64,000 bases of DNA from CAYQLY01 sp964418605 (GCA_964418605.1 CAYQLY010000002.1:1-64000), one strand, 5' to 3'; counted from the first letter of the stretch, positions 46,701 to 54,543 are shown. Numbers and translations are program-made. Notes: generated by a model not told the origin, from the letters alone.

Positions 46701-47943
46701 AAGAAGATGGATTTTTATTGACAAGTTTATCTTTATTACCCTCAGCAAGATCGGTAAAGCCGGCAATATTTCGAATAGTTTCTGTGTTGTTTGTTCTATT
46801 GATAACATACACTTCAACACGGGTAATGGTTACACCTGAAGTTGGATTAGGTATACTTTTAAGTGCTTTTTCATAATTATCTCTAAAAAAATGAGATAAG
46901 AAAAAATGTCTGTTGTCTTCGTAGTTATCTACTCTGATTTCAAAATCTTTGTTTTGTACACCTCCATTGATTTTTATACCTTCAGTTTTGCTACGTTGTG
47001 TAGAAGCAATACTTGTAACCCATAATTTTCCAAATTGAAGCTGTGTTTTAATTCCAAATAAATTTTGCCCTCCTTGAATAAGAGAATTCGTGATAGGTAG
47101 ACTTACATTGCCGGCTTCGATCTTTTTAATAATATCTTCTTCAAATCCGGTATAGTCAAATTTGATATTATTTTCAAATTGAAAACTAGATTTTGTATCC
47201 CAGTTAGCTGTAATCGTTGCTTTTTCTCCGAGTTTACCTATAAGGTTCATGCTTAGCTGTTGATCAAAGCTAAATCCACCGTTGCGTTGTTGTCGAAGTG
47301 GGATAGTCGGATTATCTACGCGTTGAAACTTCGCGCCAAAATCAAGAGTAGCAAATCCATTCGGGCGAATATCAATATAGTTCCCTCCGAATATACGATC
47401 AAATAGAGGACTTACATAGATTTTTGGGATAAGTCGTTTACTGGTTATAACACTTTCGCCATCAAGTCCAGATGATTTTGACTTTATGTAGTTTTTAAAA
47501 TAGCGCTGTTCTTGAATTTTTAGAAAATCATCGAAGGAAAGAGAACTAGGTGAACGAAAGTATCCATTTCCTAATTTCTCATAAATCGTATAGGTATTGC
47601 CACTATCGAGCTCTATTTGAGTTTGAATGTTACTTGGATTAGGTAGTGAGAGTAACGGCGATTTCTTACGATTAATTAATGGGTCTCCGTAGCGATCGGT
47701 TTCTTTTGATTGAGATCTTTTAGAGCGTTTGTATTTTTCATCAACGACTTCATCTTCGCCTTCTTCAGTTGTGACCTCTGTAGAATCAGTTGCAGTAAAA
47801 TAATAATAGCTATACCATTCTTTTGCACTCACGTGGGTTTGGAATAGATAGCTGATTCCAAAAATAAATAAAGATCGTATTAATATATTTTTAATATAAA
47901 AAATAATTTTTAGTGCCTTCACTTCGTGAAAAAAATACGCCAT
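40786..47943 (-). CDS. sprA: SprA, type IX secretion translocon and gliding-motility protein
   Basis: 2385 residues, the size of SprA (Sov), which forms the very large outer-membrane barrel of the T9SS. An N-terminal signal segment ends near THVSAKEW. Recognisable parts are the start of the barrel (GNYIDIRPNGFATLDFGAKFQRVDNPTIP in part, GKLGEKATITANWDTKS), repeated VDYDQGIVRI-type segments, the NYRRDS region and an aromatic C-terminal strand (FGIQVRFSIAQ). The first ATG at 47943 is used; a start slightly downstream (for example at MetAlaTyr vs Lys11) cannot be excluded. It exports proteins with T9SS sorting tails, such as the hydrolase at 6490-9114. Other T9SS genes lie outside the window. 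Confidence 0.93.
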   Translation of the reverse strand: MAYFFHEVKALKIIFYIKNILIRSLFIFGISYLFQTHVSAKEWYSYYYFTATDSTEVTTEEGEDEVVDEKYKRSKRSQSKETDRYGDPLINRKKSPLLSLPNPSNIQTQIELDSGNTYTIYEKLGNGYFRSPSSLSFDDFLKIQEQRYFKNYIKSKSSGLDGESVITSKRLIPKIYVSPLFDRIFGGNYIDIRPNGFATLDFGAKFQRVDNPTIPLRQQRNGGFSFDQQLSMNLIGKLGEKATITANWDTKSSFQFENNIKFDYTGFEEDIIKKIEAGNVSLPITNSLIQGGQNLFGIKTQLQFGKLWVTSIASTQRSKTEGIKINGGVQNKDFEIRVDNYEDNRHFFLSHFFRDNYEKALKSIPNPTSGVTITRVEVYVINRTNNTETIRNIAGFTDLAEGNKDKLVNKNPSSLAPIPGPASNSANNLYQTLLNQATIRDVDQVVNSLETTLGMVKGTDFERITGARKLTDREFRFQPQLGYISLNTPIRNDEAIAVSYEYTYQGRTYKVGELTEDYQNLNPNQVILLKLIRPSSIKTNLSIWDLMMKNIYSINSSGGISRQNFQLRVIYKDDLTGIDNPSLHEGIRMKDVPLLEIFKLDRLNPNNDPQKDGNFDWIDGITVDASSGRIIFPVLEPFGSYLTREKWLDPIAESNLVEKYVFNEIYRSTRNDASLTANKNKFFLKGSFQSNSSSEIRLGFAPTQGSVSLTAGNTVLTEGVDFIVDYDQGIVRIINEGIKNSGKEINVRYEKPDFFNFQTRTLLGSRFDYKVDKDLTFGGTVLYLNERPNLTRVNIGDEPMRNTMWGLDVNYRRDSKALTRIIDYLPFLRTNELSTFSFTGEFAQLIPGTSKIAKGNSYIDDFESSEIGINLDGQATNWKLSATPQKFPQGSAANPLEYTYKRAKLAWYNIDPIFYGGATRPKNISEQDIENQYVRGVIPQEVFKGKSKPQIVTPQQLFDIAYYPSERGAYNYNTDLTSDGKLKDPKKNWGGITKAFTNDIDFDNLNVEYIEFWVMDPFIQGDKGIVYDGIENKNNTTGGKLYFNLGSISEDVLKDGRHAFENGLPIDGNPTNTQLTPWGRMPKKPYINDVFENTPGARAYQDIGWDGLSDEDERNYFQNTFLNKLTGISPEAFAKIQNDPSGDNFDYYLGGTKDALNQKVLERYKNFNGMQGNSPENQSGTSFFPSSSNLPDNEDVNRDNTINDLEEYYEYELDLKPGQLTVGQNYIVDKVDGQDGATWYQFRVPIRQYKNKVGNINGFKTIRFVRMYLTEFEQPVVLRFFQLHLVSTTWRKFTGDLVEKGLVKPLEPYNPNFVASIVGIEKNNQTKPNKTPYVVPPGLQRDIDITSNINRQLNEQSIQLCVENLKDRDARAIFKNTSLDLINYGTLRMFIHAESYESTKDYETTAFLRLGTDFTENYYEVEVPLKITPNGTTNEYDIWPEENEIAVPLNELYLVKSQRNANQIPLSQPYQGFSGKHRITVVGNPDLSSVQITMIGVRNPKSDDQAPKSICIWANELRATDFNQTAGWASTGRLNMKLADLATVTGSVRYTSFGFGSIQDKISQRTRDYTLQYDISSNIAVDKLLPQKAGLRIPMFVSYDNKTITPKFNPFDPDVPLTISLDAIQNENLKQQYLQDTQDQTTRRSINFTNVQKIKTGKKTKNHIYDIENFSFTYAYSDVKQSNLKIKSYLLQTYKGGVGYNFNANTFYVEPFKKMKFLSSPYLKLIKDFNFSLFPNSIAIRGDLDRRFMRTELRSSTKDLQIAMAPFFEKYFTFNRNYDVRWNLTQNLALDYNATSYSIIDEPEGDINTQQKKDSIIANLKKLGRMKNFNQRVGANYRIPIDKIPFLDWCKLEGRYAATYTWTAGAVGQSDTLGNLIKNSSEQGINGKIDLLGLYNKNKFLRESLQPFTAVKKNKTTSKDSTALSKKDWRFLKSIARLIMTVRSIDLTFSNRLETTLPGFKPVAKYGGMDENWNAPGIPFLLGSQDPNIRLTAAENGWLVKNENINNPFVQNITTTVSARASLEPFRDFRIQLDAKRNTTGTYQEIFRYNATTNAFTSFNPSKTGTYSVSFIGIRTLFAGSDNINNSTVFKSFEDNRSIIQQRLQNENPYQLGGTYDANSQDVLIPSFIAAYSGANANQVGLSPFYKIPLPNWRIDYAGLSRLSFLKNTFSSITLTHSYSSSYNAGNFTSSLSYTNIPGLQLIEDYPFSSLLNQYQAYIPLYVMNQIIISDQLSPLIGINIRTKSNLTLRLDYKMDRNVGLNLSNAQVTELLNKEWVIGIGYTTNSLKLPFRVEGRTVILKNDATFRCDIAIRDSKTILRKFESDPTLINGNLSVQIRPTISYVINQRLTLQGYFQRELNNPRSSNAYKRINTAFGIQVRFSIAQ

Positions 47944-48037
47944 TAAAAAGAGCTTAAAGATAAAAAAATAGCTGCGAATTATGAAAGAGACTAACGAATG
48001 TGAGCAAAGCTTTAGTGTTATATTATAGATTATTTTT

Positions 48038-48775
48038 TTAAATATAATTTTTATATACTAACTTGACTAACGTGCTAATTCCTGTAATGAGGATTAAAAT
48101 AAAGACAATGGATTTAAATTGCTTCTCTGAAAAATTTTTAAGTAATTTTTTTCCTAAAAAAGTTCCAGCCACAGAAACTAGAGCTAAAATAGGAATAAGA
48201 TAAAGATCTTCTTTATGCATATATCCATTTAAAAAATAAACCACCCCTCTGCTTGTATCAATACCTAAATCAATAATTGCTGATGTGGCAATAAATACAT
48301 CCGTTTTTAAATTAAACGCAGCTAGTGCTACTCCTCGGATGGCTCCGCCTGTACCTAATAAGCCTGCGATTACGCCAGAAAAAATACCACCGCTAATAGA
48401 GTTTAATCGTGTTGGTTTTATTGTAATAGTGTTAAAAAGAAGGAATATTAAACTTATAGTCACGAGGAAAACAGCAAGTAAAAGTTCTAGTAGGTTTGTT
48501 TTAATAAATTGGCTAATGTATGCTCCTACTATTACAAATACTATCGCCGGAATTCCTATAAATAGGATGCATTTTTTATCAAAACCATTTCTAAAGAAAA
48601 TAATTTTTGTGGCATTGCTTGTGATATGAAATAATGCGGTAATACCTAATACGGAGTGGAAGTCTAAAAAGTAGCTCGCAATAGGAACAAAAAATAAGGA
48701 AGAGCCAAACCCTCCAATTGTTCCAAGGATCTCAGCTAAAAGAGCTAAAAAAATAAAATAGATCAATCCATCCAT
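48038..48775 (-). CDS. TauE/SafE-family membrane permease
   Basis: 245 residues with seven or eight hydrophobic helices and the family pattern: EILGTIGGFGSSLFFVPI at the N-terminus, then GGIFSGVIAGLLGTGGAIRGVAL in the middle (the paired GxxxGxxGxGGG-like repeats), and a late VAGTFLGKKLLK. Members export sulfite, sulfoacetate or similar anions, or import sulfur compounds; the substrate here is unknown. It stands alone between sprA and atpC. Confidence 0.87.
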   Translation of the reverse strand: MDGLIYFIFLALLAEILGTIGGFGSSLFFVPIASYFLDFHSVLGITALFHITSNATKIIFFRNGFDKKCILFIGIPAIVFVIVGAYISQFIKTNLLELLLAVFLVTISLIFLLFNTITIKPTRLNSISGGIFSGVIAGLLGTGGAIRGVALAAFNLKTDVFIATSAIIDLGIDTSRGVVYFLNGYMHKEDLYLIPILALVSVAGTFLGKKLLKNFSEKQFKSIVFILILITGISTLVKLVYKNYI

Positions 48776-48857
48776 GTCAATTTATTGATGGTTTAGAAAG
48801 AATATATTAAAAAAATGAATACAATTAATTAGACTATAACTTGGTCTTAGGCAATTA

Positions 48858-49109
48858 TTAGTTGATATCCTCGGAAGAAACCAAGACTATGATCTTATTG
48901 TTCTTAACCTCTACTACACCCCCGGAAATAGGTAAAAAAATATCTTCTTGTTGATCTATTTTAATGCGAATTTTCCCGGATTGTAATGTGGCAATCAATG
49001 GAGCATGATGTTGAAGTAGTTCAAAAGAACCTTCTTTTCCCGGCAATTGAACAGCCGTTACTTCATTCTCAAATAATTTTTTGGTCGGACTAATAACTTC
49101 TAAAAACAC
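48858..49109 (-). CDS. atpC: F1F0 ATP synthase epsilon subunit
   Basis: 83 residues from GTG at 49109 (MFLEVISPTKKLFENEVTAVQLPGKEG). The longest frame begins at ATG 49175, inside atpD, and would add a non-homologous basic tail; the GTG start gives the usual Bacteroidota N-terminus and leaves 13 bases after atpD. HHAPLIATLQSGKIRIK is conserved. This is the short form lacking the C-terminal helical hairpin that inhibits rotation in E. coli, which is normal for the phylum. It links the rotor to the catalytic head. Confidence 0.88.
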   Translation of the reverse strand: MFLEVISPTKKLFENEVTAVQLPGKEGSFELLQHHAPLIATLQSGKIRIKIDQQEDIFLPISGGVVEVKNNKIIVLVSSEDIN

Positions 49110-49122
49110 GTCTTTTATTTTT

Positions 49123-50652
49123 TTATTTCTGTGCCTCAGCCAACATTTTTTCTCCATTGGCAATAGCTTGTTCAATTGTACCGACTAGATTAAAGGCTTT
49201 CTCTGGAAGATGATCTAGCTCACCATCCATGATACGATTAAATCCTTTAATGGTATCTTTGATATCTACTAGTTCTCCTTTTAACCCTGTAAACTGTTCT
49301 GCCACATGAAATGGTTGTGATAAAAACCGTTGTACACGTCGTGCACGGTGAACAGTCATCTTGTCTTCTTGGGATAACTCATCCATACCCAAAATAGCAA
49401 TGATATCCTGTAGTTCTTTATAGCGTTGTAAAATTTGTTTTACACGCTGAGCTGTATTATAATGTTCATCACCTATGATTTCAGGAGTTAAAGCTCGAGA
49501 AGTAGAATCCAATGGATCTACTGCTGGGTAAATACCCAACTCAGCAATCTTTCTACTGAGTACAGTGGTTGCATCTAAGTGGCTAAATGTTGTAGCTGGT
49601 GCCGGATCAGTTAAGTCATCAGCTGGAACATATACCGCTTGTACAGATGTAATGGATCCTTTTTTAGTTGATGTGATGCGTTCTTGCATAGCGCCCATTT
49701 CAGTAGCCAATGTTGGTTGGTAGCCTACCGCAGAAGGCATTCGTCCTAGTAGAGCAGACACCTCTGACCCTGCTTGTGTGAACCGGAAAATATTATCAAT
49801 GAAAAATAAAATATCTTTTCCTTTTCCTTCGCCATCTCCATCACGGAAATATTCAGCTATCGTTAATCCTGAAAGCGCTACACGAGCACGAGCTCCAGGA
49901 GGTTCATTCATCTGGCCGAAAATGAATGTTGCTTTTGAATCTTTTAAGGTAGCCATATCTACTTTACTCAGATCCCATCCACCTTTTTCCATCGAATGTT
50001 TAAAATTATCTCCATACTGAATGATGCCTGCTTCAATCATTTCACGCATTAAATCGTTTCCTTCGCGTGTTCTCTCACCTACACCTGCAAATACTGATAA
50101 TCCTGAATAGGCTTTGGCAATGTTATTAATCAATTCCTGAATTAATACTGTTTTTCCTACACCTGCCCCTCCAAACAAGCCGATTTTACCCCCTTTGATA
50201 TAAGGCTCTAATAGATCAATGACTTTAATACCTGTATATAAAACCTCTGTTGATGTAGAAAGGTCTTCAAATCGAGGTGCATGACGATGAATAGGTAATC
50301 CTTTATCTTTTTTCAGTTGAGGTAAGCCATCAATCGCTTCACCTACTACATTAAACAATCTTCCTTTAATATCGTCTCCAATAGGTACTTGAATAGGTGA
50401 ATTGGTAGCTATTACTTCCATTCCTCGGTATAAACCTTCCGTGCTATCCATGGCGATTGTGCGCACGCGATCTTCACCTAAATGTTGTTGGCACTCAAGA
50501 ATCACTTTTTGTCCATTAGGTCTAGTGATTTCCAGGGCTTCTAATAGTTGAGGAAGTGTAGATGATGTATGTTCAAAACTTACATCGACCACAGGCCCAA
50601 TCACTTGTACGACTTTACCAATACGTTTGGTGGTATGATTATTCTCTTTCAT
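49123..50652 (-). CDS. atpD: F1F0 ATP synthase beta subunit
   Basis: 509 residues. It contains Walker A GLFGGAGVGKT, the catalytic GERTREGNDL Glu, ILFFIDNIFRFTQAGSEVSALLGRMPSAVGYQPTL in conserved form (Walker B Asp) and the DELSQEDK sequence of the DELSEED region. It is the catalytic subunit of the inner-membrane ATP synthase. It is paired only with atpC; the rest of the complex must be encoded elsewhere, the usual arrangement in Bacteroidota. A promoter with an internal palindrome lies directly upstream. Confidence 0.97.
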   Translation of the reverse strand: MKENNHTTKRIGKVVQVIGPVVDVSFEHTSSTLPQLLEALEITRPNGQKVILECQQHLGEDRVRTIAMDSTEGLYRGMEVIATNSPIQVPIGDDIKGRLFNVVGEAIDGLPQLKKDKGLPIHRHAPRFEDLSTSTEVLYTGIKVIDLLEPYIKGGKIGLFGGAGVGKTVLIQELINNIAKAYSGLSVFAGVGERTREGNDLMREMIEAGIIQYGDNFKHSMEKGGWDLSKVDMATLKDSKATFIFGQMNEPPGARARVALSGLTIAEYFRDGDGEGKGKDILFFIDNIFRFTQAGSEVSALLGRMPSAVGYQPTLATEMGAMQERITSTKKGSITSVQAVYVPADDLTDPAPATTFSHLDATTVLSRKIAELGIYPAVDPLDSTSRALTPEIIGDEHYNTAQRVKQILQRYKELQDIIAILGMDELSQEDKMTVHRARRVQRFLSQPFHVAEQFTGLKGELVDIKDTIKGFNRIMDGELDHLPEKAFNLVGTIEQAIANGEKMLAEAQK

Positions 50653-50671
50653 TGTTATCTATTAGGGATTG

Positions 50672-50702
50672 CAAAGCTACATGAATCAGAGGATTCATGC
50701 AA
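50672..50702 (-). promoter_or_regulatory. Bacteroidota-type promoter of atpDC
   Basis: On the minus strand, TTG (50702-50700), a 20-base spacer and TAGCTTTG (50679-50672) match the -33/-7 consensus. Transcription should begin near 50665, 13 bases before the atpD ATG. Confidence 0.6.
50680..50699. repeat. Inverted repeat filling the atpD promoter spacer
   Basis: CATGAATC (50680-50687), AGAG, GATTCATG (50692-50699): perfect 8-bp arms that occupy the whole spacer between the -33 and -7 boxes. A dimeric regulator bound here would block polymerase or remodel the promoter. It is too weak and wrongly placed to be the terminator of the atpD transcript. Confidence 0.6.
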
Positions 50703-50863
50703 GGGTAATCTTAATCATTGAATCATATAAAAAATATGCTTTTAGTGCTTAAAATGGCCTCTTGTAAGATTTAGTGTAGAAATACAGTTTAAGGGCTCTA
50801 ACTGAAATCTCATGTTGCCTTGTACGGGGTTTGAATCTATTTTCAAGGTTTATAATTAATTAT

Positions 50864-50893
50864 TTGTTAGATACCAAAACTGTGTTAAATTAG
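50864..50893 (+). promoter_or_regulatory. Putative promoter of the unknown helical protein
   Basis: TTG at 50864-50866, 19-base spacer, TAAATTAG at 50886-50893: one mismatch in the -7 box. Predicted start near 50900, about 43 bases before the ATG. Confidence 0.45.
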
Positions 50894-50942
50894 CAATAAT
50901 TTAAAATGGCTTTTTAAAAAAAACACGACACTTTTTAATGGC

Positions 50943-52379
50943 ATGGCTAAATTAAAAGATAGTATTTATCAACTTGCAGCTGCTGAGTTTCAATCTATTC
51001 ATAATTCACTTGTTAATAGTGAAGCCGAACAGGCCGCTAAATTATTCCGCTATTTACGTGAAGATAAACTTTCAGAAGAGCAGATTCAGGGGGCGTTGAA
51101 TCTTTATGGAACCAGTTATTATGCCTTGTGCTCTCGTTTACAGAGTAAAATAGAAGAATATCTTTTAGAACAAATGGATACTCCACGCAGTGACCTCAGT
51201 CGTAAAGTAGCTGCCATCAATCAATTTATTCTTACAAAAAAACAACACGTAGCTATTATGGTGTTGAAACGATTGGAAAAAGAACTTCTCAAAAGTGACT
51301 TATCAAATGAGCTAACCATTGTTTATAAAACACTTAAACGTATTCATATTAATTCACCCGAATATTTTACCTATTCTCAACTTTATAATAAACATATAGC
51401 TTACATGCTTGCGGTTGATAAAGTAGAAGATTTAGTGGCAGAGTTTTTTAAAAAGTATGGTGTTTATAGCTTAACTGCAAAACCACAAGACTTAATACCG
51501 CTCTCATTTATTAGCAATGAAATACAAAATATTAATAAGCTTTATACATCTCACCGTCTTTATATACATGAATCGGTTGTGTATCTTTTTTATCAATTAG
51601 TAATAGAATCTAAGCCTGATTTACAAGATGTTGAAAAACGATTTAAAGAAATTAATAGGATTTTTAAATCGTATCGATATGATACACTATATCAGCAGTT
51701 ATATATTGTTTTTGATGTATTGCAATATATATACTATGTGTTGATAGGTGATAATACGTCCGCAGACAAGTCTATGAAAGCCATACAGCCGTCTTTATCT
51801 TTCTTACTTTCTAACTATCATTTGTATATCTATCCTCCTCAGTTCTTAATTACGCATATACACCATTTAGTTTCTGTTAAAAAAGAAAAAGAGTTATACA
51901 AAAACAATATTACCTTACTGTATGATTTTGAGCCTGATCCTAAAGATGTGCCTAGCTTTTTTGCATACATGGTGTATCGAAGTATTTCCTGTTATTATTC
52001 TGAACGGTATGAAGAGGCTATTCGGTGGTTGAAAAAGCTACTTAAGGATGTAGATATGTCTATATTTCCTACAGCAATGATAGAGGTTCAAATTCTTATT
52101 ACTCTTTTTCATATTCTTTTACATGAAAATATACCTGCTAAAAGCCAGTTGGCAAAAATATCTTCTGCTATAGAAATTGCCCCTTTTCATGTAAAAGTAG
52201 TTTACAATATTTTACATTATGGATTGTATAAAAAGGAAGGAGAGTCGGTCGCCAGCAAAATACGAGACGAGTTTAGTGCTCTGCAAAAAACACATATTTC
52301 ATACTTTTCACCCTTATTGATCATTCAACTCGATAAAAAACAAATTGGGGGACTAATTGATTATTTTGAATATATATAG
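50943..52379 (+). CDS. Unknown all-helical protein (TPR-like)
   Basis: 478 residues with no signal peptide or membrane segment. Secondary structure by eye is entirely helical: pairs of amphipathic helices with scattered TPR-like motifs (YSERYEEAIRWLKKLLKDVD near residue 355, and ILLHENIPAKSQLAKIS). Leu, Ile, Tyr and Lys are abundant. I do not recognise a family; it resembles the large, lineage-specific helical-repeat proteins of Cytophagales. It is probably cytosolic and scaffolding. The stop is five bases from the stop of the convergent cyclo-ligase gene. Confidence 0.6.
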   Translation: MAKLKDSIYQLAAAEFQSIHNSLVNSEAEQAAKLFRYLREDKLSEEQIQGALNLYGTSYYALCSRLQSKIEEYLLEQMDTPRSDLSRKVAAINQFILTKKQHVAIMVLKRLEKELLKSDLSNELTIVYKTLKRIHINSPEYFTYSQLYNKHIAYMLAVDKVEDLVAEFFKKYGVYSLTAKPQDLIPLSFISNEIQNINKLYTSHRLYIHESVVYLFYQLVIESKPDLQDVEKRFKEINRIFKSYRYDTLYQQLYIVFDVLQYIYYVLIGDNTSADKSMKAIQPSLSFLLSNYHLYIYPPQFLITHIHHLVSVKKEKELYKNNITLLYDFEPDPKDVPSFFAYMVYRSISCYYSERYEEAIRWLKKLLKDVDMSIFPTAMIEVQILITLFHILLHENIPAKSQLAKISSAIEIAPFHVKVVYNILHYGLYKKEGESVASKIRDEFSALQKTHISYFSPLLIIQLDKKQIGGLIDYFEYI

Positions 52380-52384
52380 CTAGC

Positions 52385-52954
52385 TTATTCAAATGTGTAC
52401 CACTTGAAAGGTGTGCTAGCATGGTGTAAGCGAATGTCATGCTCATGCACATCATTAATACAATCTACTGGCTCAACTAGTGAACAGCCTATGCGAATAG
52501 CTGTTGGATAATGAGCGAGAAAACGATCATAAAATCCCTTGCCATAACCAACACGATGTCCGTTGATATCGAATCCTAACAACGGAACGATAATCATATC
52601 TAATGAGTCTGTGAATAATTTACCATTTACAGGTTCTGGAATACCCTTGCTATTTTCTCTGATCTCCGTTGAAGAGGAAAAAATAAAATGACGCATTGAA
52701 AAATCTTCAAAATTACTTATCGATGTTATTGTTTTGATGTGAGGATGTTTTTCCCATAATCTGCGAATAAGCGGCCATGTATTTACTTCCTTGTTTTTTT
52801 GAATAGGCAAGAATATATGAATGGTTTCAACATGATCTAGAATAATATGATTAAAAAATTGCTCTACAATGATTTGACTACAATGATGATGATCTTCTTC
52901 GCTCAATGTTTTTATCCAATCCCAAAAATGGGCTCGGATAGTCGCTTTATACAT
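52385..52954 (-). CDS. 5-formyltetrahydrofolate cyclo-ligase
   Basis: 189 residues. The C-terminal half has the family signature IIVPLLGFDINGHRVGYGKGFYDRFL, which binds ATP and folate. The N-terminal half has the expected helices and the FLPIQKNKEVNTWPL stretch. It converts 5-formyl-THF to 5,10-methenyl-THF with ATP in one-carbon metabolism. It lies seven bases after the Cys-rich small membrane protein, so the two are likely on one transcript. Confidence 0.9.
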   Translation of the reverse strand: MYKATIRAHFWDWIKTLSEEDHHHCSQIIVEQFFNHIILDHVETIHIFLPIQKNKEVNTWPLIRRLWEKHPHIKTITSISNFEDFSMRHFIFSSSTEIRENSKGIPEPVNGKLFTDSLDMIIVPLLGFDINGHRVGYGKGFYDRFLAHYPTAIRIGCSLVEPVDCINDVHEHDIRLHHASTPFKWYTFE

Positions 52955-52961
52955 AAAGGGC

Positions 52962-53111
52962 CTAGCTCTTTTTTTTAATTAACTTATCACAACCACATGA
53001 TGGACATGATGAGCTGGAATCTTTAGCTTTTTTAATAGAGCGTACAGCTAATTTTATAACATACCATAAAGATAGTCCTGAAAGAATACACACACCGATC
53101 CATTGCATCAT
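52962..53111 (-). CDS. FeoB-associated-type Cys-rich small membrane protein
   Basis: 49 residues from the ATG at 53111 (a second ATG follows at once). One membrane helix (WIGVCILSGLSLWYVIKLAV) is followed by a basic stretch and the tail SSSSCPSCGCDKLIKKK. A single helix with a short C-terminal CxxCxC cluster is the pattern of the FeoB-associated Cys-rich membrane protein family common in Bacteroidota. The tail may bind metal at the inner membrane. No feo genes are near. It lies 88 bases from the divergent LanC-like gene. Confidence 0.65.
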   Translation of the reverse strand: MMQWIGVCILSGLSLWYVIKLAVRSIKKAKDSSSSCPSCGCDKLIKKKS

Positions 53112-53199
53112 AGTTGAAGTATATATTACAAATATCGCTAATACTCCTTTTTATTCCTATATTTCGAAAAAATAATATATAAGAAAAGCTATAAAAATC

Positions 53200-54441
53200 A
53201 TGAAATGGAATCCCATACTTCCTGAACGGGAAAAGGAAATTAAAAAAATAATTAAGGAGCTTGTTCCTGCCATTATTGAGTCTGAAAATCCAGAAAGCAA
53301 ATTCTTTAATTTAGTAGCTGGCAAAGTTGGCTTAATTACATTGTTAGGATATGTTGAAAAAGAAGGTCTAGCTAAATACACGGAGAAAATAGAAGAACTG
53401 CTTGGAGAAGTAACGCATGCATTGGAAAATGAAACCATGGATAGCTCTCTTCACTATGGATTTGCAGGTATAGCTTGGGTTTATCAGCACCTCGCTAATA
53501 TTGGTTATTTTGAAGGATTTGATCCTGCTAATTTGGATGAAATTGATTCACACGTATTCACTGGAATAGAAAAGAATTTTGAATTAAAAAACTATGACCT
53601 GTTAGCTGGCATGGTTGGTCAAGGGATTTATTTACTTGAACGCATGCCGCATCCTGGTGCAAAAAAATATTTAGAAAAATTAGTTGATCTTTTTGAGTCC
53701 ATGTCCGAAAAGGATGAACACGGTATTTATTGGCGCGAGTACCGACATTGGGATGTTGAAAATTATCAAAATGGAAAACCTAAAGACGTATTAAATCTTG
53801 GTGTAGCTCATGGCATGCCTGCCATTACAGGCTTATTGGCTCATATCTACAAAGCAGGTGTGAATCCTGAAAAAACCAAACAACTTCTTACTCAAAGTAT
53901 GAATTGGTTGCTGTACTATAGTGTAAAAAATAAAGATTATTCATTTGACTACACCGTAGATGATCAAGTTGAATCTGATCGACCTGCTTCACGTTTGGCC
54001 TGGTGTTATGGCGATCCAGGCGTAAGCATTGTGCTTTTGCAAGCTGGTCTATATACTCAAAATCAAGAGTGGATCCAAAAAGCGGTTGATGTAGCTTTAC
54101 TTTCGACTAAACGAAAATTAGATCAATCGGGAGTTGTAGATACGGGGTTATGTCATGGTGGAATGGGGTTGGTTCATATTTATAATCGCTTTTATCAAGC
54201 TACTCAAAAGGAAGAGTTTAAGGAGGCCGTTGTATACTGGTTAGACGAAACACTTCGTATGCGTAAACCTGAATTAGGTATGGGTGGATTTTTCTTTGCT
54301 CACCGCGATAAAGATAAGCCAACTACGTATTCTTCATCATTTGGTTGGCTTGAAGGGGGGATAGGTATATCTCTTATTTTATTATCCTTAATCAGTAAGA
54401 CTGATCCAAGTTGGGATATTGTTTTTATGGCAAAGGTATGA
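53200..54441 (+). CDS. Lanthionine synthetase C (LanC)-like protein
   Basis: 413 residues with the double-ring GxxG repeats of LanC (HYGFAGIAW, LLAGMVGQGIY, GVAHGMPAITG, YGDPGVSIV, CHGGMGLVH, WLEGGIGIS). The zinc ligands Cys269, Cys318 and His319 are all present, and Asp133, His204, Arg265 and Tyr270 line up with NisC Asp141, His212, Arg280 and Tyr285. The active site therefore looks complete for adding cysteine thiols to dehydrated Ser/Thr. No dehydratase (LanB), transporter or lanthipeptide precursor is recognisable nearby. It may cyclise a peptide encoded elsewhere or act in thiol chemistry like eukaryotic LanCL proteins. Confidence 0.85.
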   Translation: MKWNPILPEREKEIKKIIKELVPAIIESENPESKFFNLVAGKVGLITLLGYVEKEGLAKYTEKIEELLGEVTHALENETMDSSLHYGFAGIAWVYQHLANIGYFEGFDPANLDEIDSHVFTGIEKNFELKNYDLLAGMVGQGIYLLERMPHPGAKKYLEKLVDLFESMSEKDEHGIYWREYRHWDVENYQNGKPKDVLNLGVAHGMPAITGLLAHIYKAGVNPEKTKQLLTQSMNWLLYYSVKNKDYSFDYTVDDQVESDRPASRLAWCYGDPGVSIVLLQAGLYTQNQEWIQKAVDVALLSTKRKLDQSGVVDTGLCHGGMGLVHIYNRFYQATQKEEFKEAVVYWLDETLRMRKPELGMGGFFFAHRDKDKPTTYSSSFGWLEGGIGISLILLSLISKTDPSWDIVFMAKV

Positions 54442-54543
54442 TTTGAAAAAAGTAAAAATAAATTTGTAAAATCAATTGAAATTGAGTATAATGCACCCAA
54501 ATTAAGATGAGATTTTTAGAAAATAATAAATTTATAGAAAAAA

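Noticed and set aside
49110..49175. ATG 49175 as the AtpC start
   Set aside because: It lies within atpD and adds a basic, non-homologous 22-residue extension; GTG 49109 gives the standard N-terminus.
54443..54466. TTG ... TAAATTTG as a promoter for the first lipoprotein
   Set aside because: The spacer is only 13 bases, too short for the -33/-7 pattern; the lone -7 box is weak evidence.
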